DNA of 64,000 nucleotides from Terriglobia bacterium. GTDB lineage: Bacteria > Acidobacteriota > Terriglobia > Terriglobales > Acidobacteriaceae. A model generated the notes under the pieces. It saw nothing but the letters and a program-made list of their open reading frames with translations, was not told the DNA's origin and did not search any database. Every line of letters starts with the position of its first letter. Position 1 is the stretch's first letter. Positions 19,617 through 29,589 of this stretch are shown piece after piece. The position numbers and the translations under genes were made by a program. The stretch is taken from assembly GCA_020073385.1 (NCBI GenBank), contig JAIQFH010000032.1:1-64000 (forward strand), read 5' to 3'.

Positions 19617-21989
19617 TTATTGCAGCCGAGCGCAGCGACCCTGGGCCTCCCGCAGCACCGGGATATCCGGATCGGCTTCCTTCCAGAGTGTCAGGAACTG
19701 CTGGCACGCCTGCGTTGCACCCGCCTGGTCATGAGCCACCACACGCGCCTCGCCCAATTTCAGGTAGGCGAGGGCATGCAGCGAAAAATTTAGAACTAGG
19801 CCCGGATGATCGGCGATCTTTTGGTATTCGCGAGCGGCAGCGTCAGCTTGCCCGTCCAGCAAGTAGGCCTCACCGCGCAGATACACGGGATAGAGCGAGG
19901 CGACGCCGATGGGAGGCGGTGATCCCAGTTCGAACTGAGATACGGCTTGTAGTTCTTCGATTGCATGCTTCGGTTCGTGCTTGCTCAACTCGATGGCGGC
20001 CTGAATCGTTGGCAACCAGTAGAGTCGGATGATTGTGTTTGTCGGATACTGCCTATCCAACTCTTGCGATATTCGAGTGGCACCGACCGTGTCGCCGGTT
20101 CGTGCCATAGTTAGCGCGGCCAGAACGAGCACATCCCGCCCTCTGGAGAGACGCAACGATTCCGAGACGTTCCTACGCGCGATGAAGGCGTTACCGAACT
20201 CAGCTTCGCGCAACGCCGCATTCACCATCCAACCCGCCGCTGCCTCATTGGCGTGCGCTTGCCTCGCCAAATCGACCGCGCGCTGCGAATAGTCCCGAGC
20301 GCTTTTGAGTCTTCCGTAGTAGGCCTCTGTGTCTGACTGTAGAGATAGCAACGGATCTTCGTCGCCAGACTTTCCTCTCACATCTGCGAGTTGCCGCGCC
20401 ATGCCTGCGGTGTCGCCGCGCAAAAACGCGAGCTCATATAGGTTGCTGTACAAGAACTTGCTGCTGAGACTTCGCGCCGTGGCCGTGCGTAGAACGGTTT
20501 CGGCATCCTGCGGGCGGCCCAGTTTGATGTAGCTGGCCGCCAGATTCGAATAAGGCAGGACGTTGTTGGGCTCGAGCTTCAGCGCTTCCTGCGTCTCTGC
20601 GGCGCATTTGTCGTACTGGCCCGTCCAGGTGTACGCCAGACCGAGATTGATATACGGTGCAAAGTCTCGCGGATAGCTCTGCTTCCAGAGTTCGTAGGTT
20701 TCAATCGACTTGTTCAGATCGCCCTTCACCACATGGTAGTAGTACGCGAAAATGCGGTATTTTTCGCGCTCGCTCACGCGATCGCAAAGTTCATACGCTT
20801 TTCTGATGTAGTCTGCGCCTGCGCTTGGCTGGGCGAGATTCACATAGGAGACTCCAAGCGCGGCATATGCAACCGCAAACTTCGGGTCCAGTTCGATGGC
20901 GAGCTTGTAGTAAGGAATATCCGCGGGGCTGCCTTTTTCGCGCGCCATGCGTCGGCCCAGCCCGTAGGCCTGCAAGGCCTCCAATGAAGGTGTTGTTGCT
21001 TCTTCTATTGGAGCATCGAACTTCTGGATTGAGCTTAGTGACTCACCCAGTTTTTCGCGCAGTTTGACAGCTGATTCATCTAAGGCAGCTAGCACTGATT
21101 CTTTGTTCTTCGCCGCTGCCTGAAGATGAACGAGGGCCTCGCCCGTGACGCAGTTTGTCGTGGTAAGCCCGATGACGTATTGATCCCCGAGGTGACTGAT
21201 CGCACCTGCGACGACCACCTTGCTTCCGGAGCGGATGCAGACCTCGCGAGCCAGATTCTCATTCAAATGCGCGGCCGGCGACTGTCCCATGAATTTGAGG
21301 ACTTGTCCGACGTGGCGGTCCGACAGGATGTTCAGGTAAGGGGACTGCTCCAGTTCCACTGTCAGACCTTGCTTCAATGTTTCGTCGAAAACCGCGTCGC
21401 CCGTGGAATTGGTGAATTCAGCCAGGACGATGGAATCGCGCTCGGTCAGGGCTGGATTGTATCGCCGGGAAGAAAGCAGGAACGCACTGCCTGCAACAAG
21501 CGTTAACACCAAAAAGATTGTTCCAAAAATGAGAAGCCGATTCTTTGACGGCAGTCGATGTGCGCTGCTCCAGGTATTGTCATGGGATGGCGCGCTCTCT
21601 GGTACAACCAACGCGGAGGTGATTTCATCGGCGAGGACAAATGAGGGAAGGTAACCTCCCTTCTGGATTTCGATGCGGAGCGGATCTGCGCCGCCCTCCG
21701 CTGCATAATAGCCCTCTAGCACCGCTCGCAGACGCCGAGCTTCCACACGTACCAGCGAGTCGATGCGAGGATCGAAATCGGCGGGACGGCCGAACACTCC
21801 AACACCCAGTACATATTCCTTAAGTTGAGGGCCGCGGCCAGCGAGTTCTTCTTCAACTACGAACTTGAGGAAACGCCGCAGTTGGGGACGGCGGGCGAAC
21901 TCGGCTGAGTGCAGGACTCTATTCAACTCGGCACGGATATCGGAAGGCGCGATGCTCGCACTTCGATCCTCGGCACGCACCGCCTGCAT
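19617..21989 (-). CDS. Membrane-anchored TPR regulator-like protein
   Basis: 790 residues. Residues ~15-110 resemble a recurrent N-terminal domain of acidobacterial TPR proteins (RRPQLRRFLKFVVEEELAGR ... DSLVRVEARRLRAVL ... KGGYLPSF), possibly winged-helix-like. One membrane helix (about 160-182, LLIFGTIFLVLTLVAGSAFLL) is followed by an AEFTNSTGDAVFDETLK domain of the type seen in predicted signalling proteins, then about ten TPRs (320-770). The topology suggests cytoplasmic N-terminal domain and extracytoplasmic TPRs, a one-component sensor layout (inference). No partner or target is evident nearby. Confidence 0.75.
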   Translation of the reverse strand: MQAVRAEDRSASIAPSDIRAELNRVLHSAEFARRPQLRRFLKFVVEEELAGRGPQLKEYVLGVGVFGRPADFDPRIDSLVRVEARRLRAVLEGYYAAEGGADPLRIEIQKGGYLPSFVLADEITSALVVPESAPSHDNTWSSAHRLPSKNRLLIFGTIFLVLTLVAGSAFLLSSRRYNPALTERDSIVLAEFTNSTGDAVFDETLKQGLTVELEQSPYLNILSDRHVGQVLKFMGQSPAAHLNENLAREVCIRSGSKVVVAGAISHLGDQYVIGLTTTNCVTGEALVHLQAAAKNKESVLAALDESAVKLREKLGESLSSIQKFDAPIEEATTPSLEALQAYGLGRRMAREKGSPADIPYYKLAIELDPKFAVAYAALGVSYVNLAQPSAGADYIRKAYELCDRVSEREKYRIFAYYYHVVKGDLNKSIETYELWKQSYPRDFAPYINLGLAYTWTGQYDKCAAETQEALKLEPNNVLPYSNLAASYIKLGRPQDAETVLRTATARSLSSKFLYSNLYELAFLRGDTAGMARQLADVRGKSGDEDPLLSLQSDTEAYYGRLKSARDYSQRAVDLARQAHANEAAAGWMVNAALREAEFGNAFIARRNVSESLRLSRGRDVLVLAALTMARTGDTVGATRISQELDRQYPTNTIIRLYWLPTIQAAIELSKHEPKHAIEELQAVSQFELGSPPPIGVASLYPVYLRGEAYLLDGQADAAAREYQKIADHPGLVLNFSLHALAYLKLGEARVVAHDQAGATQACQQFLTLWKEADPDIPVLREAQGRCARLQ

Positions 21990-22235
21990 CTTCCCTCCGC
22001 AACGGGAACTGCTGCCTTAGAACCCACTATTCTCCCACCGGTTGCGCACGGGTTCAATGCCTGTGGCCAGCCCTGTATTCCGACGAGATTTCTGAGTACA
22101 AAAGAAAGCAAGCCCGAAAATGACGTCACGGGCTATGTGCCGGCCTTGTTATGTCGAACAGCTCTCAGCAGCCTGCGCAACTCCCATTAAGGGCGCCGCA
22201 TGCCAGATGCTGATTTCGGCAAGGCAAATGGGCGT

Positions 22236-23336
22236 CTATTCCTTCATCTCCCCGTATTGAAAGCGCGGCGCGAGCTTGGCCCCAAACCGTTCCGCGATCG
22301 CCAAGGTGAGTGCCTGCGGCGCTACGACAGACGTGATGCCTTCCCATGGCTCCGGAGTCGCGTCTATTCTGACCGGCAAGAGCCGCTTGGAATGAGGACG
22401 ATTCTCGGACTCAACCAGGATCACTCTCCCTCCACGAGCCAGGCAATCTTCCGCGAGAGAGACCCCGAGAGCTGCGGTCTTGCCCAAGGCCAAAATGATG
22501 GCCACGTGAGATTCGTTTACATCCAGCAGGGGCCCGTGGCGAAAACCTCCACCAGTGTGGGGAGCAGCGCGTTGTCCCGTCATCTCGCGGATGCACAATG
22601 CGCCCATGATGGCACCGCCGTAGGCAGGCCCACGCCCAATGATCTCAATGTTAGCTGCTCCCCGACAGATTTCCTCCATTTCCCCCCGTTGCTGGAACAC
22701 CACGTCCAGAGAGCGGGAGTATGACTCAACTATCTGTTCGGCTTGCTCACGCCAACTCCGGCCCAAGATGTGCGATGCCAGGACGATACACGCGGCCGTT
22801 GCGTTTGTGTAAGTCTTAGTGGCATTACCAAATTCCGGCCCGGCCATGATCGGGAGTCTGTGCTGGACTAGCGACCAGCAGGTGCTACGGTAATTGTTGG
22901 AGAGCAAAGCCAGCGGCGTGGGTGCACCTTTCTGGCATAACCGGACGAGTTCCGCGCTTTCCCCAGAAGTGGTGATGAGCAAAGACAACGCAGCTTCATC
23001 CCATGTTGCTGAATAGTGGAGCCACTCGCTGGCATCCAGTGCGAAGGAAGACCGACCGCCTGATTGCAGATAAGAAACTCCCGTGATGGAAGAACAATAG
23101 GAAGCGCCCATTCCAATCATCAGAATCGGGCCGGACGAGCGTGACATCCCGCACAGGATCTCAAGTTCTTGCCTGATCACCGAATCGCTTTGGTACGCAT
23201 GTAATAGTTGCGCAAGTCTCTGAGGCTGTTCACGACACTCCATCTCGTAGATCGAGGTCATGTTCCGGCCACGTAGCTCAGACGGCGGTTCCACGCCCCC
23301 GATCCAACGGGACGCTAGATCCTTCTTTTCTTCCAT
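22236..23336 (-). CDS. Double SIS-domain sugar-phosphate protein (GlmS-isomerase/AgaS/FrlB-like)
   Basis: 366 residues. Two SIS domains: about 50-190 (MIGMGASYCSSI, LITTSGESAEL) and 210-350 (IEIIGRGPAYGGAIMGALCIREMTG, with RHGPLLDVNE). There is no glutaminase domain, so this is not a full GlmS; closest behaviour is isomerase/deaminase or deglycase on aminosugar- or fructosamine-phosphates. ATG at 23336 with GGAAGG upstream. It is divergent from the sugar-porter gene at 23419; the 82-bp gap carries an AT-rich motif also seen near 32270. The substrate is not determined. Confidence 0.82.
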   Translation of the reverse strand: MEEKKDLASRWIGGVEPPSELRGRNMTSIYEMECREQPQRLAQLLHAYQSDSVIRQELEILCGMSRSSGPILMIGMGASYCSSITGVSYLQSGGRSSFALDASEWLHYSATWDEAALSLLITTSGESAELVRLCQKGAPTPLALLSNNYRSTCWSLVQHRLPIMAGPEFGNATKTYTNATAACIVLASHILGRSWREQAEQIVESYSRSLDVVFQQRGEMEEICRGAANIEIIGRGPAYGGAIMGALCIREMTGQRAAPHTGGGFRHGPLLDVNESHVAIILALGKTAALGVSLAEDCLARGGRVILVESENRPHSKRLLPVRIDATPEPWEGITSVVAPQALTLAIAERFGAKLAPRFQYGEMKE

Positions 23337-23369
23337 GTCTGCCTTCCAAAGGTGTCACGTATGAACTTT

Positions 23370-23383
23370 TTAATCAATCATTA
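23370..23383. promoter_or_regulatory. AT-rich motif, possible ROK-repressor operator (copy 1)
   Basis: TTAATCAATCATTA lies in the divergent SIS/sugar-porter promoter. A related TTAATTAATATTCATTA occurs at 32270-32286, in the promoter between the ThuA operon and the ROK repressor gene. NagC/Mlc-type repressors bind AT-rich palindromes, so this is a candidate site by analogy only. Confidence 0.3.
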
Positions 23384-23418
23384 TAAACAACGCGATATGA
23401 TGGAAACGAGGTGGAACC

Positions 23419-24801
23419 GTGGCCGCTCTTCGCTCTCTTGCTGTGCCCCATGTACATCGCGGCTTCATCCTGCGAACCTCGTCGATAGCTGCTCTGGGCG
23501 GTGTTTTGTATGGTTACGACATGGGAATCATTGCGGCTGCTGCGATTTTCGTCAAACGAAGCTTTGCGCTCTCCACTATAGCCGAGGAACTAGTCGTCAG
23601 CATTGTTCTGATCGGTGCGATGACAGGGGCAATTGTTGGAGGAGCGGTCGCAGACCGGATCGGCCGCCGCACAACCCTGATCTGGGCGGCCGGAATTTTC
23701 ATCGTGGGTTCTTTGTTAGCTCCGTTGGCTTCGAATGTCACGGTACTCATTATTGCGCGGGCCATCATCGGTCTAGGGATTGGATTCACATCGGTTACCG
23801 CTCCTGTTTACGTGTCCGAATTAGCACCCCCACAATCCCGTGGCATGCTGATCGGGTTGTACCAGTTCGCACTGACCGTCGGGATCGCCCTCGCCGACCT
23901 CGTGGGCTACTTACTTGCATACCAACAGGCATGGAGACTGATGTTCGGGCTCGCAGTCGTTCCAACCGTTTTATTCTTGATCGTGATTTTGACTGTTCCT
24001 GAGAGTCCGCGCTGGCTCTTTGCTCATAGCCGTGAAAAAGATGCTGCGAATGTGTTGCTCAGTTATACGGATACCGCCGGCGCGAACCAGCTTCTGACCG
24101 ATATCCAGGAGGGACTCAAGGTCTCCATGGAGCAGAGATGGCGCGCCCTGTGGAGTCCGGCGGTGCGTGGCTCACTCTTGATCGCAGTGGGCATGACCGT
24201 GCTGCAGCAGGTCACAGGAATCAACACGATCATCTACTACGGTCCCCAGATTTTTGCGCTTGCGGGAAGCGCGTCGCACAGCAGTGCTATTCTCGCGACA
24301 TTTGCAGTGGCCATTGTCAACGTGATTGGAACGGTAGTTGGGATTTCACTTGTGGACCGAGTCGGGCGAAAGCCCCTGCTCTATGTAGGCGTCACGGGCA
24401 TGACCATTGCGCTTTTCGCGCTCTCCTATGCCTTCAGTCACAATGCAATGTTCGGAACATCGCTCGGACTGATTGCGATCGTCTGCCTGATGATCTACAT
24501 CGCTTGTTTCGCCTTCAGCCTCGGAGCCATTGCTTGGATTCTGGTAGCCGAGGTTTTTCCACTGCGGGTGCGAGGACGCGGCGTTGCCGCCGGCACACTG
24601 GGCTCCGGCATTTCAAACTTTATCGTATCGATCACATTTCTTTCGCTAGTCGAAGCAATCGGAAGCGCGCGGACATTTGCCATTTATGGCGCAATGAGCA
24701 TTCTCACGCTTCTTTTTGTTCGTTTCATCGTGCCGGAAACGTGCGGGCGTGACCTCGAGAGCATCAGCGCTGCGACGGAAGCTCAGATATCCTCGCAATG
24801 A
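23419..24801 (+). CDS. MFS sugar porter (sugar:proton symporter family)
   Basis: 460 residues, about 12 membrane helices. Sugar-porter signatures are clear: ADRIGRRTTL after helix 2, RAIIGLGIG, VYVSELAPPQSRG, the PESPRWL motif at the end of helix 6, QQVTGINTIIYYGPQIF at the start of helix 7, DRVGRKPLL and a final VPETCGR. GTG start at 23419 with GAGG upstream. Divergent from the SIS gene and convergent with the ROK kinase, so it belongs to the sugar-use locus. Likely imports a hexose or related monosaccharide released by the GH116 enzyme (inference). Confidence 0.92.
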   Translation: MAALRSLAVPHVHRGFILRTSSIAALGGVLYGYDMGIIAAAAIFVKRSFALSTIAEELVVSIVLIGAMTGAIVGGAVADRIGRRTTLIWAAGIFIVGSLLAPLASNVTVLIIARAIIGLGIGFTSVTAPVYVSELAPPQSRGMLIGLYQFALTVGIALADLVGYLLAYQQAWRLMFGLAVVPTVLFLIVILTVPESPRWLFAHSREKDAANVLLSYTDTAGANQLLTDIQEGLKVSMEQRWRALWSPAVRGSLLIAVGMTVLQQVTGINTIIYYGPQIFALAGSASHSSAILATFAVAIVNVIGTVVGISLVDRVGRKPLLYVGVTGMTIALFALSYAFSHNAMFGTSLGLIAIVCLMIYIACFAFSLGAIAWILVAEVFPLRVRGRGVAAGTLGSGISNFIVSITFLSLVEAIGSARTFAIYGAMSILTLLFVRFIVPETCGRDLESISAATEAQISSQ

Positions 24802-24838
24802 ATTCAGGGCAGGGACCTTTTCCAAAAGATCCTTGGAG

Positions 24839-25903
24839 TCAAACACGACCTAGGACGGGCTGTTTTGCCGTCGTCAGCGCCAGGCGAATCGCTCCCATCA
24901 ATTGCGCATCGGTGCCAAGACTACTGATGACTAGTTTCGGGCGCGACGGTTCGTTGTAACGCTCCAAAATCCTCCTGGTGGCATCGCATAACGGAATGCT
25001 CACGCCAATGCCTCCTCCTAAGACAAACAATGAACAGTTCAGCACTAGCGAGATGTTATATACCGCATACGCCAATAGTTGAGCCGAGTGCTCCAGAACT
25101 CTTCTAGCCTGCGGGTCTCCTTTGCTCGCGCGCGAGAAAATTTCAGTGGCGGTGAGGCTTTCTGGTTTTGAATTGTCAACAGATACGCTCGACCACTGCC
25201 GCCGAATACCGTCGCCTCCGATAATGCTTTCCAACGCACCTGGTTCGCCAGGACCCGCAGGTTCTTGCGTCGCGAGAGGGACGTGCATGTAGCCAACCTC
25301 TCCAGCGGTCCAGTTACTTCCATGGATGAGTTTCCCATTCGCGAAGACGCCGGCGGCAATTCCTGTTCCGATTGCCAGAAATACGAAATCGTCCACCCCG
25401 CGTGCGGCGCCCATCCAGTGCTCTCCGAGGGCTGCCATTCGCACATCGTTCTCGACCGCAGCAGGGACACCCAAGGCTGACTCCAACAGCTGTCGCAAAG
25501 GCACATCCCTCCAACCTCTGAGGTACGATGTTGCCAAGACCACGCCTGCCTGGGCATTCGTGACACCCGGAGCGCCCGCAGCAACAGACAGCAGAGAGCA
25601 ACGCGAATAGGACGATTGTGACAACAGATTGTCGATGCCGTGCTGAATCTGCGCGATCACCATGTCAGGGGACGAAGTCGCCTTCGTGGACGCATTCCAC
25701 GTTCCTGAGATATTCCCATGAAGATCGGCGAGTGCAATGCGGAGATTGCTTCCTCCAATATCGACTCCGGCCACCAGCCCATTTTCTTTGCCAAAGCGCC
25801 GCGGTCCCGTTCGTTGATCACCAGCGCTGTTCCCAGGCAGGGGCTTTGCACGTCGCTTCCTTTTCGTGGGACCAGAGGAATCTTTACCCGAATGAGCTTT
25901 CAT
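24839..25903 (-). CDS. ROK-family sugar kinase
   Basis: About 354 residues from the ATG at 25903, which overlaps the stop of the GH116 gene (ATGA, 4 bp); longer starts would run deep into that gene. A basic, low-complexity ~40-residue N-terminus precedes GVDIGGSNLRIAL (ATP phosphate loop). The catalytic Asp is in ENDVRMAALGE, followed by LAIGTGIAAGVFANGKLIHG and NWTAGEVGYMHV. The usual ROK zinc motif (CxCGxxGCxE) is absent: that region reads PAGPGEPGALESI. Without a helix-turn-helix it should act as a glucokinase-like enzyme rather than a repressor. Confidence 0.85.
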   Translation of the reverse strand: MKAHSGKDSSGPTKRKRRAKPLPGNSAGDQRTGPRRFGKENGLVAGVDIGGSNLRIALADLHGNISGTWNASTKATSSPDMVIAQIQHGIDNLLSQSSYSRCSLLSVAAGAPGVTNAQAGVVLATSYLRGWRDVPLRQLLESALGVPAAVENDVRMAALGEHWMGAARGVDDFVFLAIGTGIAAGVFANGKLIHGSNWTAGEVGYMHVPLATQEPAGPGEPGALESIIGGDGIRRQWSSVSVDNSKPESLTATEIFSRASKGDPQARRVLEHSAQLLAYAVYNISLVLNCSLFVLGGGIGVSIPLCDATRRILERYNEPSRPKLVISSLGTDAQLMGAIRLALTTAKQPVLGRV

Positions 25904-28350
25904 TTCGGCAGCGGGTTCAAGGCAGATTGAGAGTTCTTGATCATCGGAGCGGTCGGTGACTGCATCATTTCCATTGCCCACACCGCAGCGGGACGCATAT
26001 ACATCGAGGCACGAAAGTTCCCCTCGATGTCCCAAGCTTCAGGAGTGCGGAACCAGTATCCTTTGCTCTCGTAGATCACGTGATAGAGTCCCCACGCCGT
26101 GTGATACGCCTCCTCCGTCATTCCCTCACTGAGCAGGAGTGCAGCGAAGCCGAAAGTCGTCCCGACCCAGACTTCTGGAGCTTGTTCGTTGTCGCGAATG
26201 ATCGATCCGTCAGCGGACATGCCGTTGGCCGCACCCAATTCTCCGCCGCCGAATTTCATTACGTTGAAATCAAATATGGTTTTCGCGGCAGAGAGTTGCA
26301 TATCCCGGGGCACTAAATCTCCCAAACCAGTCAGGTTGGCATACCACTGACCGGCCAACTGGTCGGCTTGAACACTGTCGCGATACTCGCTCTCCGTGTC
26401 GTAACGGAAGTACTTCCCGTTCCACAGCTTGTCGATATAGCTCTTCTGCGCTTTCAGAAAGAGTTGATGGTACTCGCTCGCTGTTTTTTCATCGCCGAGA
26501 GTAAGGGCAATCTGTTCTGTGGCGCGAACAGCCGCCAGCCAAAGACCGCCACAGTAGGCGCTCACACCACGCACAACCCAGGAGTCGTAGGTCTGATCCG
26601 GATAGCCGCTATTCTCTGGGATGCCGGCGCCGCGATCGAACTGGCGCAAATAGGTCATCGCATCTTTCACGGCGGGGAACATATCCTGCAAGAAGCCCTT
26701 GTCCTTCTTGTCGGAAAGCATGTAGTCGCGATAAACCATCAGGACGAACTTGGAATTCAAATCCTTCCAGTCATTGGTGTCCTGCCATCCCGGTTCATTG
26801 ACCGCGAAAAAAGGATCTCCTTCCGGCACTCCGAGATCGTGCGGCACCGCGCCTTTCTTCTTGCGCATGTGCAAACTGGGTTCATCCTGCTGTTGCGATT
26901 TCCAGACCCATTGCCCTTTCTCCGGCCATTCTTTAGCAACCGTGCCAGCGAATTCTCGCAGAACTTGCCGGTCAATCTGAGGCCAGAATTTTAACAACGG
27001 CATTGAGGCATAGAAGCGAACGTCGAGGGTTCCGTAGTAGGCGTAATCGAAGCATTCCAGGAGAGCAAACGATGCTGGGTTCTTGCGATCAGATCCTGAC
27101 GGGCGTCCCCAGAATGTGCCTCCATCGGTCAGCACGTAAAGTTCATTGAAGAGCATGCCGCGATACCAAAGCGGCTTGCTCTCATCGTTAATGTACGGGG
27201 CCTGCCAGGTATCGATGGCGTCGCTCCACGCTGCAGCAGTCTTCAACCCGTCGCGAGCGATGGCCCAGGCGTTGGCGCCGTTGACGCCATAGAAGTCGGT
27301 GTAGCGGCGATTCCACTCGCGCCCCTCCCCGAATTGCACGACCGGAAAATCCCAGGCGATCACCATCGGGATGGACTTCTTTTCTCCCGGCTGAAGAGTG
27401 AAGCGGACAGCAATTGCGCCCGCCAGTTTCTCTCCGTCGCTCACCCATGAGGTGGCATTGTCGGCCAGACGTCCGTCTTTTGCGAAATGGCTCCAAATGA
27501 GCTTTCCGTCTCCTTCCGCAGGAAATGAAGCGTGGTAGCTTACTTCAATCCCAGGCATTTCAACTGTTGCAATGGCGAATTGTCCGTCGGCTTCATGCGG
27601 CGCGGACCCGGCGCGATTGCGGTCGAAGACGATTCCCTTCATCAATCCGGAAGCGACTTTCTCCTCTGCGTATTCATTGTGGTTTCCCTGGTTAGGGGCA
27701 CCTTGGAAATCACGCGTGAAGGTGCGAAACCAGCCCGCCATGTTCGTCCAGGAAAGAAGAACGGAGACTGTCACCGGTTTGCTGGTCGGATTTTCCGCGT
27801 GCCAAAGATAAATCGCAATCGGATAACTAGATTCACGATAGTTGTTGGGTAGAACGGGCGAGAATTGTTCGAGTACGACGTGCGCCGGGAACTGCTTCCA
27901 TTTGTAATCAAACCAAGACTTGGGATAGAGCGCAGCGTATTCGCCTGCGCCAACGGGATAGTCCCATTGCCACGTGCTGAGAGTCCTATCCGAGGGATGG
28001 TCCGTCATGAGAACGCGCGCCGTCCCCTGTGCTTCACCCTCAGTCTGTTGAAACATGGCGAACTGATTTGAGTAAACCGGGACGTACTTGTGAACGCCTG
28101 CCTTGATGTGCCAGCGTGCAAAATCGCCGCGGTAGCTTCTGGAGAAAGTGCCGGCCCCAAATCCACCAACCGGAGCCCCCTGCCAGTAGCCATCATCAAT
28201 ATTCCCGGGGACTCGGGTCACTCCCGGTTTCTCAACGGGCAGGCCGAGTGGTCGTCGCCAGGCAGCCTTGGGGATCGTGTCGCTAGCCCATGATTGCGCG
28301 GCAATTGTAAGAAGAAGAGTAAGAGTGGCGAAATATGAAGACAGTTTCAT
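25900..28350 (-). CDS. Secreted GH116 beta-glucosidase (GBA2/DUF608 type)
   Basis: About 816 residues from the ATG at 28350 (GGGAGA nine nt upstream), which gives a clean Sec signal (SSYFATLTLLLTIAAQSWA). N-terminal GBA2-like beta-sandwich (VGGFGAGTFSRSYRGDFARW) is followed by an (alpha/alpha)6 DUF608 catalytic domain. By comparison with GH116 enzymes, the nucleophile is probably the Glu in LLECFDYAYYGTLDV (near 432) and the acid/base the Asp in PDQTYDSW (near 586); both motifs are present. Expected activity: hydrolysis of beta-glucosides or beta-xylosides, possibly glycolipids, outside the cytoplasm. It lies in a same-strand gene row with a 66-bp gap upstream and a 4-bp overlap downstream. 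Confidence 0.88.
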   Translation of the reverse strand: MKLSSYFATLTLLLTIAAQSWASDTIPKAAWRRPLGLPVEKPGVTRVPGNIDDGYWQGAPVGGFGAGTFSRSYRGDFARWHIKAGVHKYVPVYSNQFAMFQQTEGEAQGTARVLMTDHPSDRTLSTWQWDYPVGAGEYAALYPKSWFDYKWKQFPAHVVLEQFSPVLPNNYRESSYPIAIYLWHAENPTSKPVTVSVLLSWTNMAGWFRTFTRDFQGAPNQGNHNEYAEEKVASGLMKGIVFDRNRAGSAPHEADGQFAIATVEMPGIEVSYHASFPAEGDGKLIWSHFAKDGRLADNATSWVSDGEKLAGAIAVRFTLQPGEKKSIPMVIAWDFPVVQFGEGREWNRRYTDFYGVNGANAWAIARDGLKTAAAWSDAIDTWQAPYINDESKPLWYRGMLFNELYVLTDGGTFWGRPSGSDRKNPASFALLECFDYAYYGTLDVRFYASMPLLKFWPQIDRQVLREFAGTVAKEWPEKGQWVWKSQQQDEPSLHMRKKKGAVPHDLGVPEGDPFFAVNEPGWQDTNDWKDLNSKFVLMVYRDYMLSDKKDKGFLQDMFPAVKDAMTYLRQFDRGAGIPENSGYPDQTYDSWVVRGVSAYCGGLWLAAVRATEQIALTLGDEKTASEYHQLFLKAQKSYIDKLWNGKYFRYDTESEYRDSVQADQLAGQWYANLTGLGDLVPRDMQLSAAKTIFDFNVMKFGGGELGAANGMSADGSIIRDNEQAPEVWVGTTFGFAALLLSEGMTEEAYHTAWGLYHVIYESKGYWFRTPEAWDIEGNFRASMYMRPAAVWAMEMMQSPTAPMIKNSQSALNPLPK

Positions 28351-28416
28351 TTCATTTGATCTCCCAAACATGCCAGTACAAGCCGGAATATGCGGCAGAC
28401 AGAAAGCTGCCAAACC

Positions 28417-29562
28417 TCAGGGTTCCGACCAGTACCGGTTGAACCCCTCGTAATCGGACGGCAAATTCGCCAGGATCGTCCGTCTCAATTCCAGAACGTC
28501 AAGAGAGCCCTGCTTCTTGTATAAGATCTTGCCGTCAGGAGCGATCAGCACCGTATACGGGACCGCGGATTCCCACGTAGGGTCGAACGCAGCCTGCAGC
28601 GCCGCAGTATCACTGGAGTCGAACAACAGGTTGCGACTGGTGGCGTGCATTTTCTGCAACACGCGCATGACTGATTCCTTTTCATCCGGCATGTTGGCTG
28701 ACACCGTAACCAGTTCGAAATCGCGCACGCTGTACATCCGGAATGTGTCTTCAACCTCTGGAAACTCGTGGAGGCACGAACCACACCAAGTCGCCCAGAA
28801 ACTCACAAGCAACATTTTCTTTTCGGCATTAATGCGTAGCTTCTTCAAATCCGCAGCGGACGCCATCTCTAGCTTCACCGGTTGCGCCTCGATTTTTCGC
28901 AACGCTTCTACCTGCGCCGCATGTTTCTCCTTCCATTTCGTCGAACACCCAAAAACACCGGTGTGCTTCACCGCGGGATCTTGGTGCGCCAGCAGAGCAT
29001 CAATCGCGTCGCGCACCTCGTGAGTCTTAACCAGCTCGGAGCGGTAGCTATTGTCGACGCGGCCCTCGTAGCGCAAGCGCCGCTCGCTATCGAACACGAA
29101 GGCGTGGGGAGTCGCCTGCGGTCCATACGCCTCAGTCACCGATTGCGTTTCACCGTCGTAAAGATACGGATAGGTCAAATGCTTGTATTCGGCGCGGACC
29201 TTCATCTCTTCAAGGCTGTCGCTGATGTCCGAAGAATCGAGTTCGTCGATGGTGATCGCCTTCGGATCGTTCGGCTCAATCGCCACCACGCTCACGCCGC
29301 GATCCTTATAGTCGGCGCTCAGTTGGGCGAGGCGCCGCTCATACATCTGCGCAATCGGACAATGATTGCAGGTGAAGATAACCACTAGAACGGGACTTGC
29401 AGAATAATCAGAGAGCTTGTGGACCGCTCCATCGATACCGGGAAGTTCGAAGTTCGGCGCAGGCGATCCGATGGCCAGAATTGGATGCGCTTCCTCGGCC
29501 CATGCGGTCAGCGAAAGTACTATCATCGCGCCGACTGTCCATAGATTGCGGGCGTATTTCAC
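28417..29562 (-). CDS. Exported tandem thioredoxin-fold protein (redoxin + TlpA-like)
   Basis: 381 residues. GTG start at 29562 with AGGAGA upstream; signal peptide (NLWTVGAMIVLSLTAWA). First thioredoxin fold (about 28-190) is AhpC/TSA-like with FTCNHCPIAQMYE; second (about 235-375) is TlpA-like with WATWCGSCLHEFPE. Two CxxC pairs in series suggest thiol exchange in the periplasm. Position inside the ThuA-GH116-ROK operon is unusual for a redox protein; it may keep secreted operon products reduced or act as an electron relay (inference). Confidence 0.85.
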   Translation of the reverse strand: MKYARNLWTVGAMIVLSLTAWAEEAHPILAIGSPAPNFELPGIDGAVHKLSDYSASPVLVVIFTCNHCPIAQMYERRLAQLSADYKDRGVSVVAIEPNDPKAITIDELDSSDISDSLEEMKVRAEYKHLTYPYLYDGETQSVTEAYGPQATPHAFVFDSERRLRYEGRVDNSYRSELVKTHEVRDAIDALLAHQDPAVKHTGVFGCSTKWKEKHAAQVEALRKIEAQPVKLEMASAADLKKLRINAEKKMLLVSFWATWCGSCLHEFPEVEDTFRMYSVRDFELVTVSANMPDEKESVMRVLQKMHATSRNLLFDSSDTAALQAAFDPTWESAVPYTVLIAPDGKILYKKQGSLDVLELRRTILANLPSDYEGFNRYWSEP

Positions 29563-29589
29563 GAAATCTCCTGTGCGCGACGTTTCACG

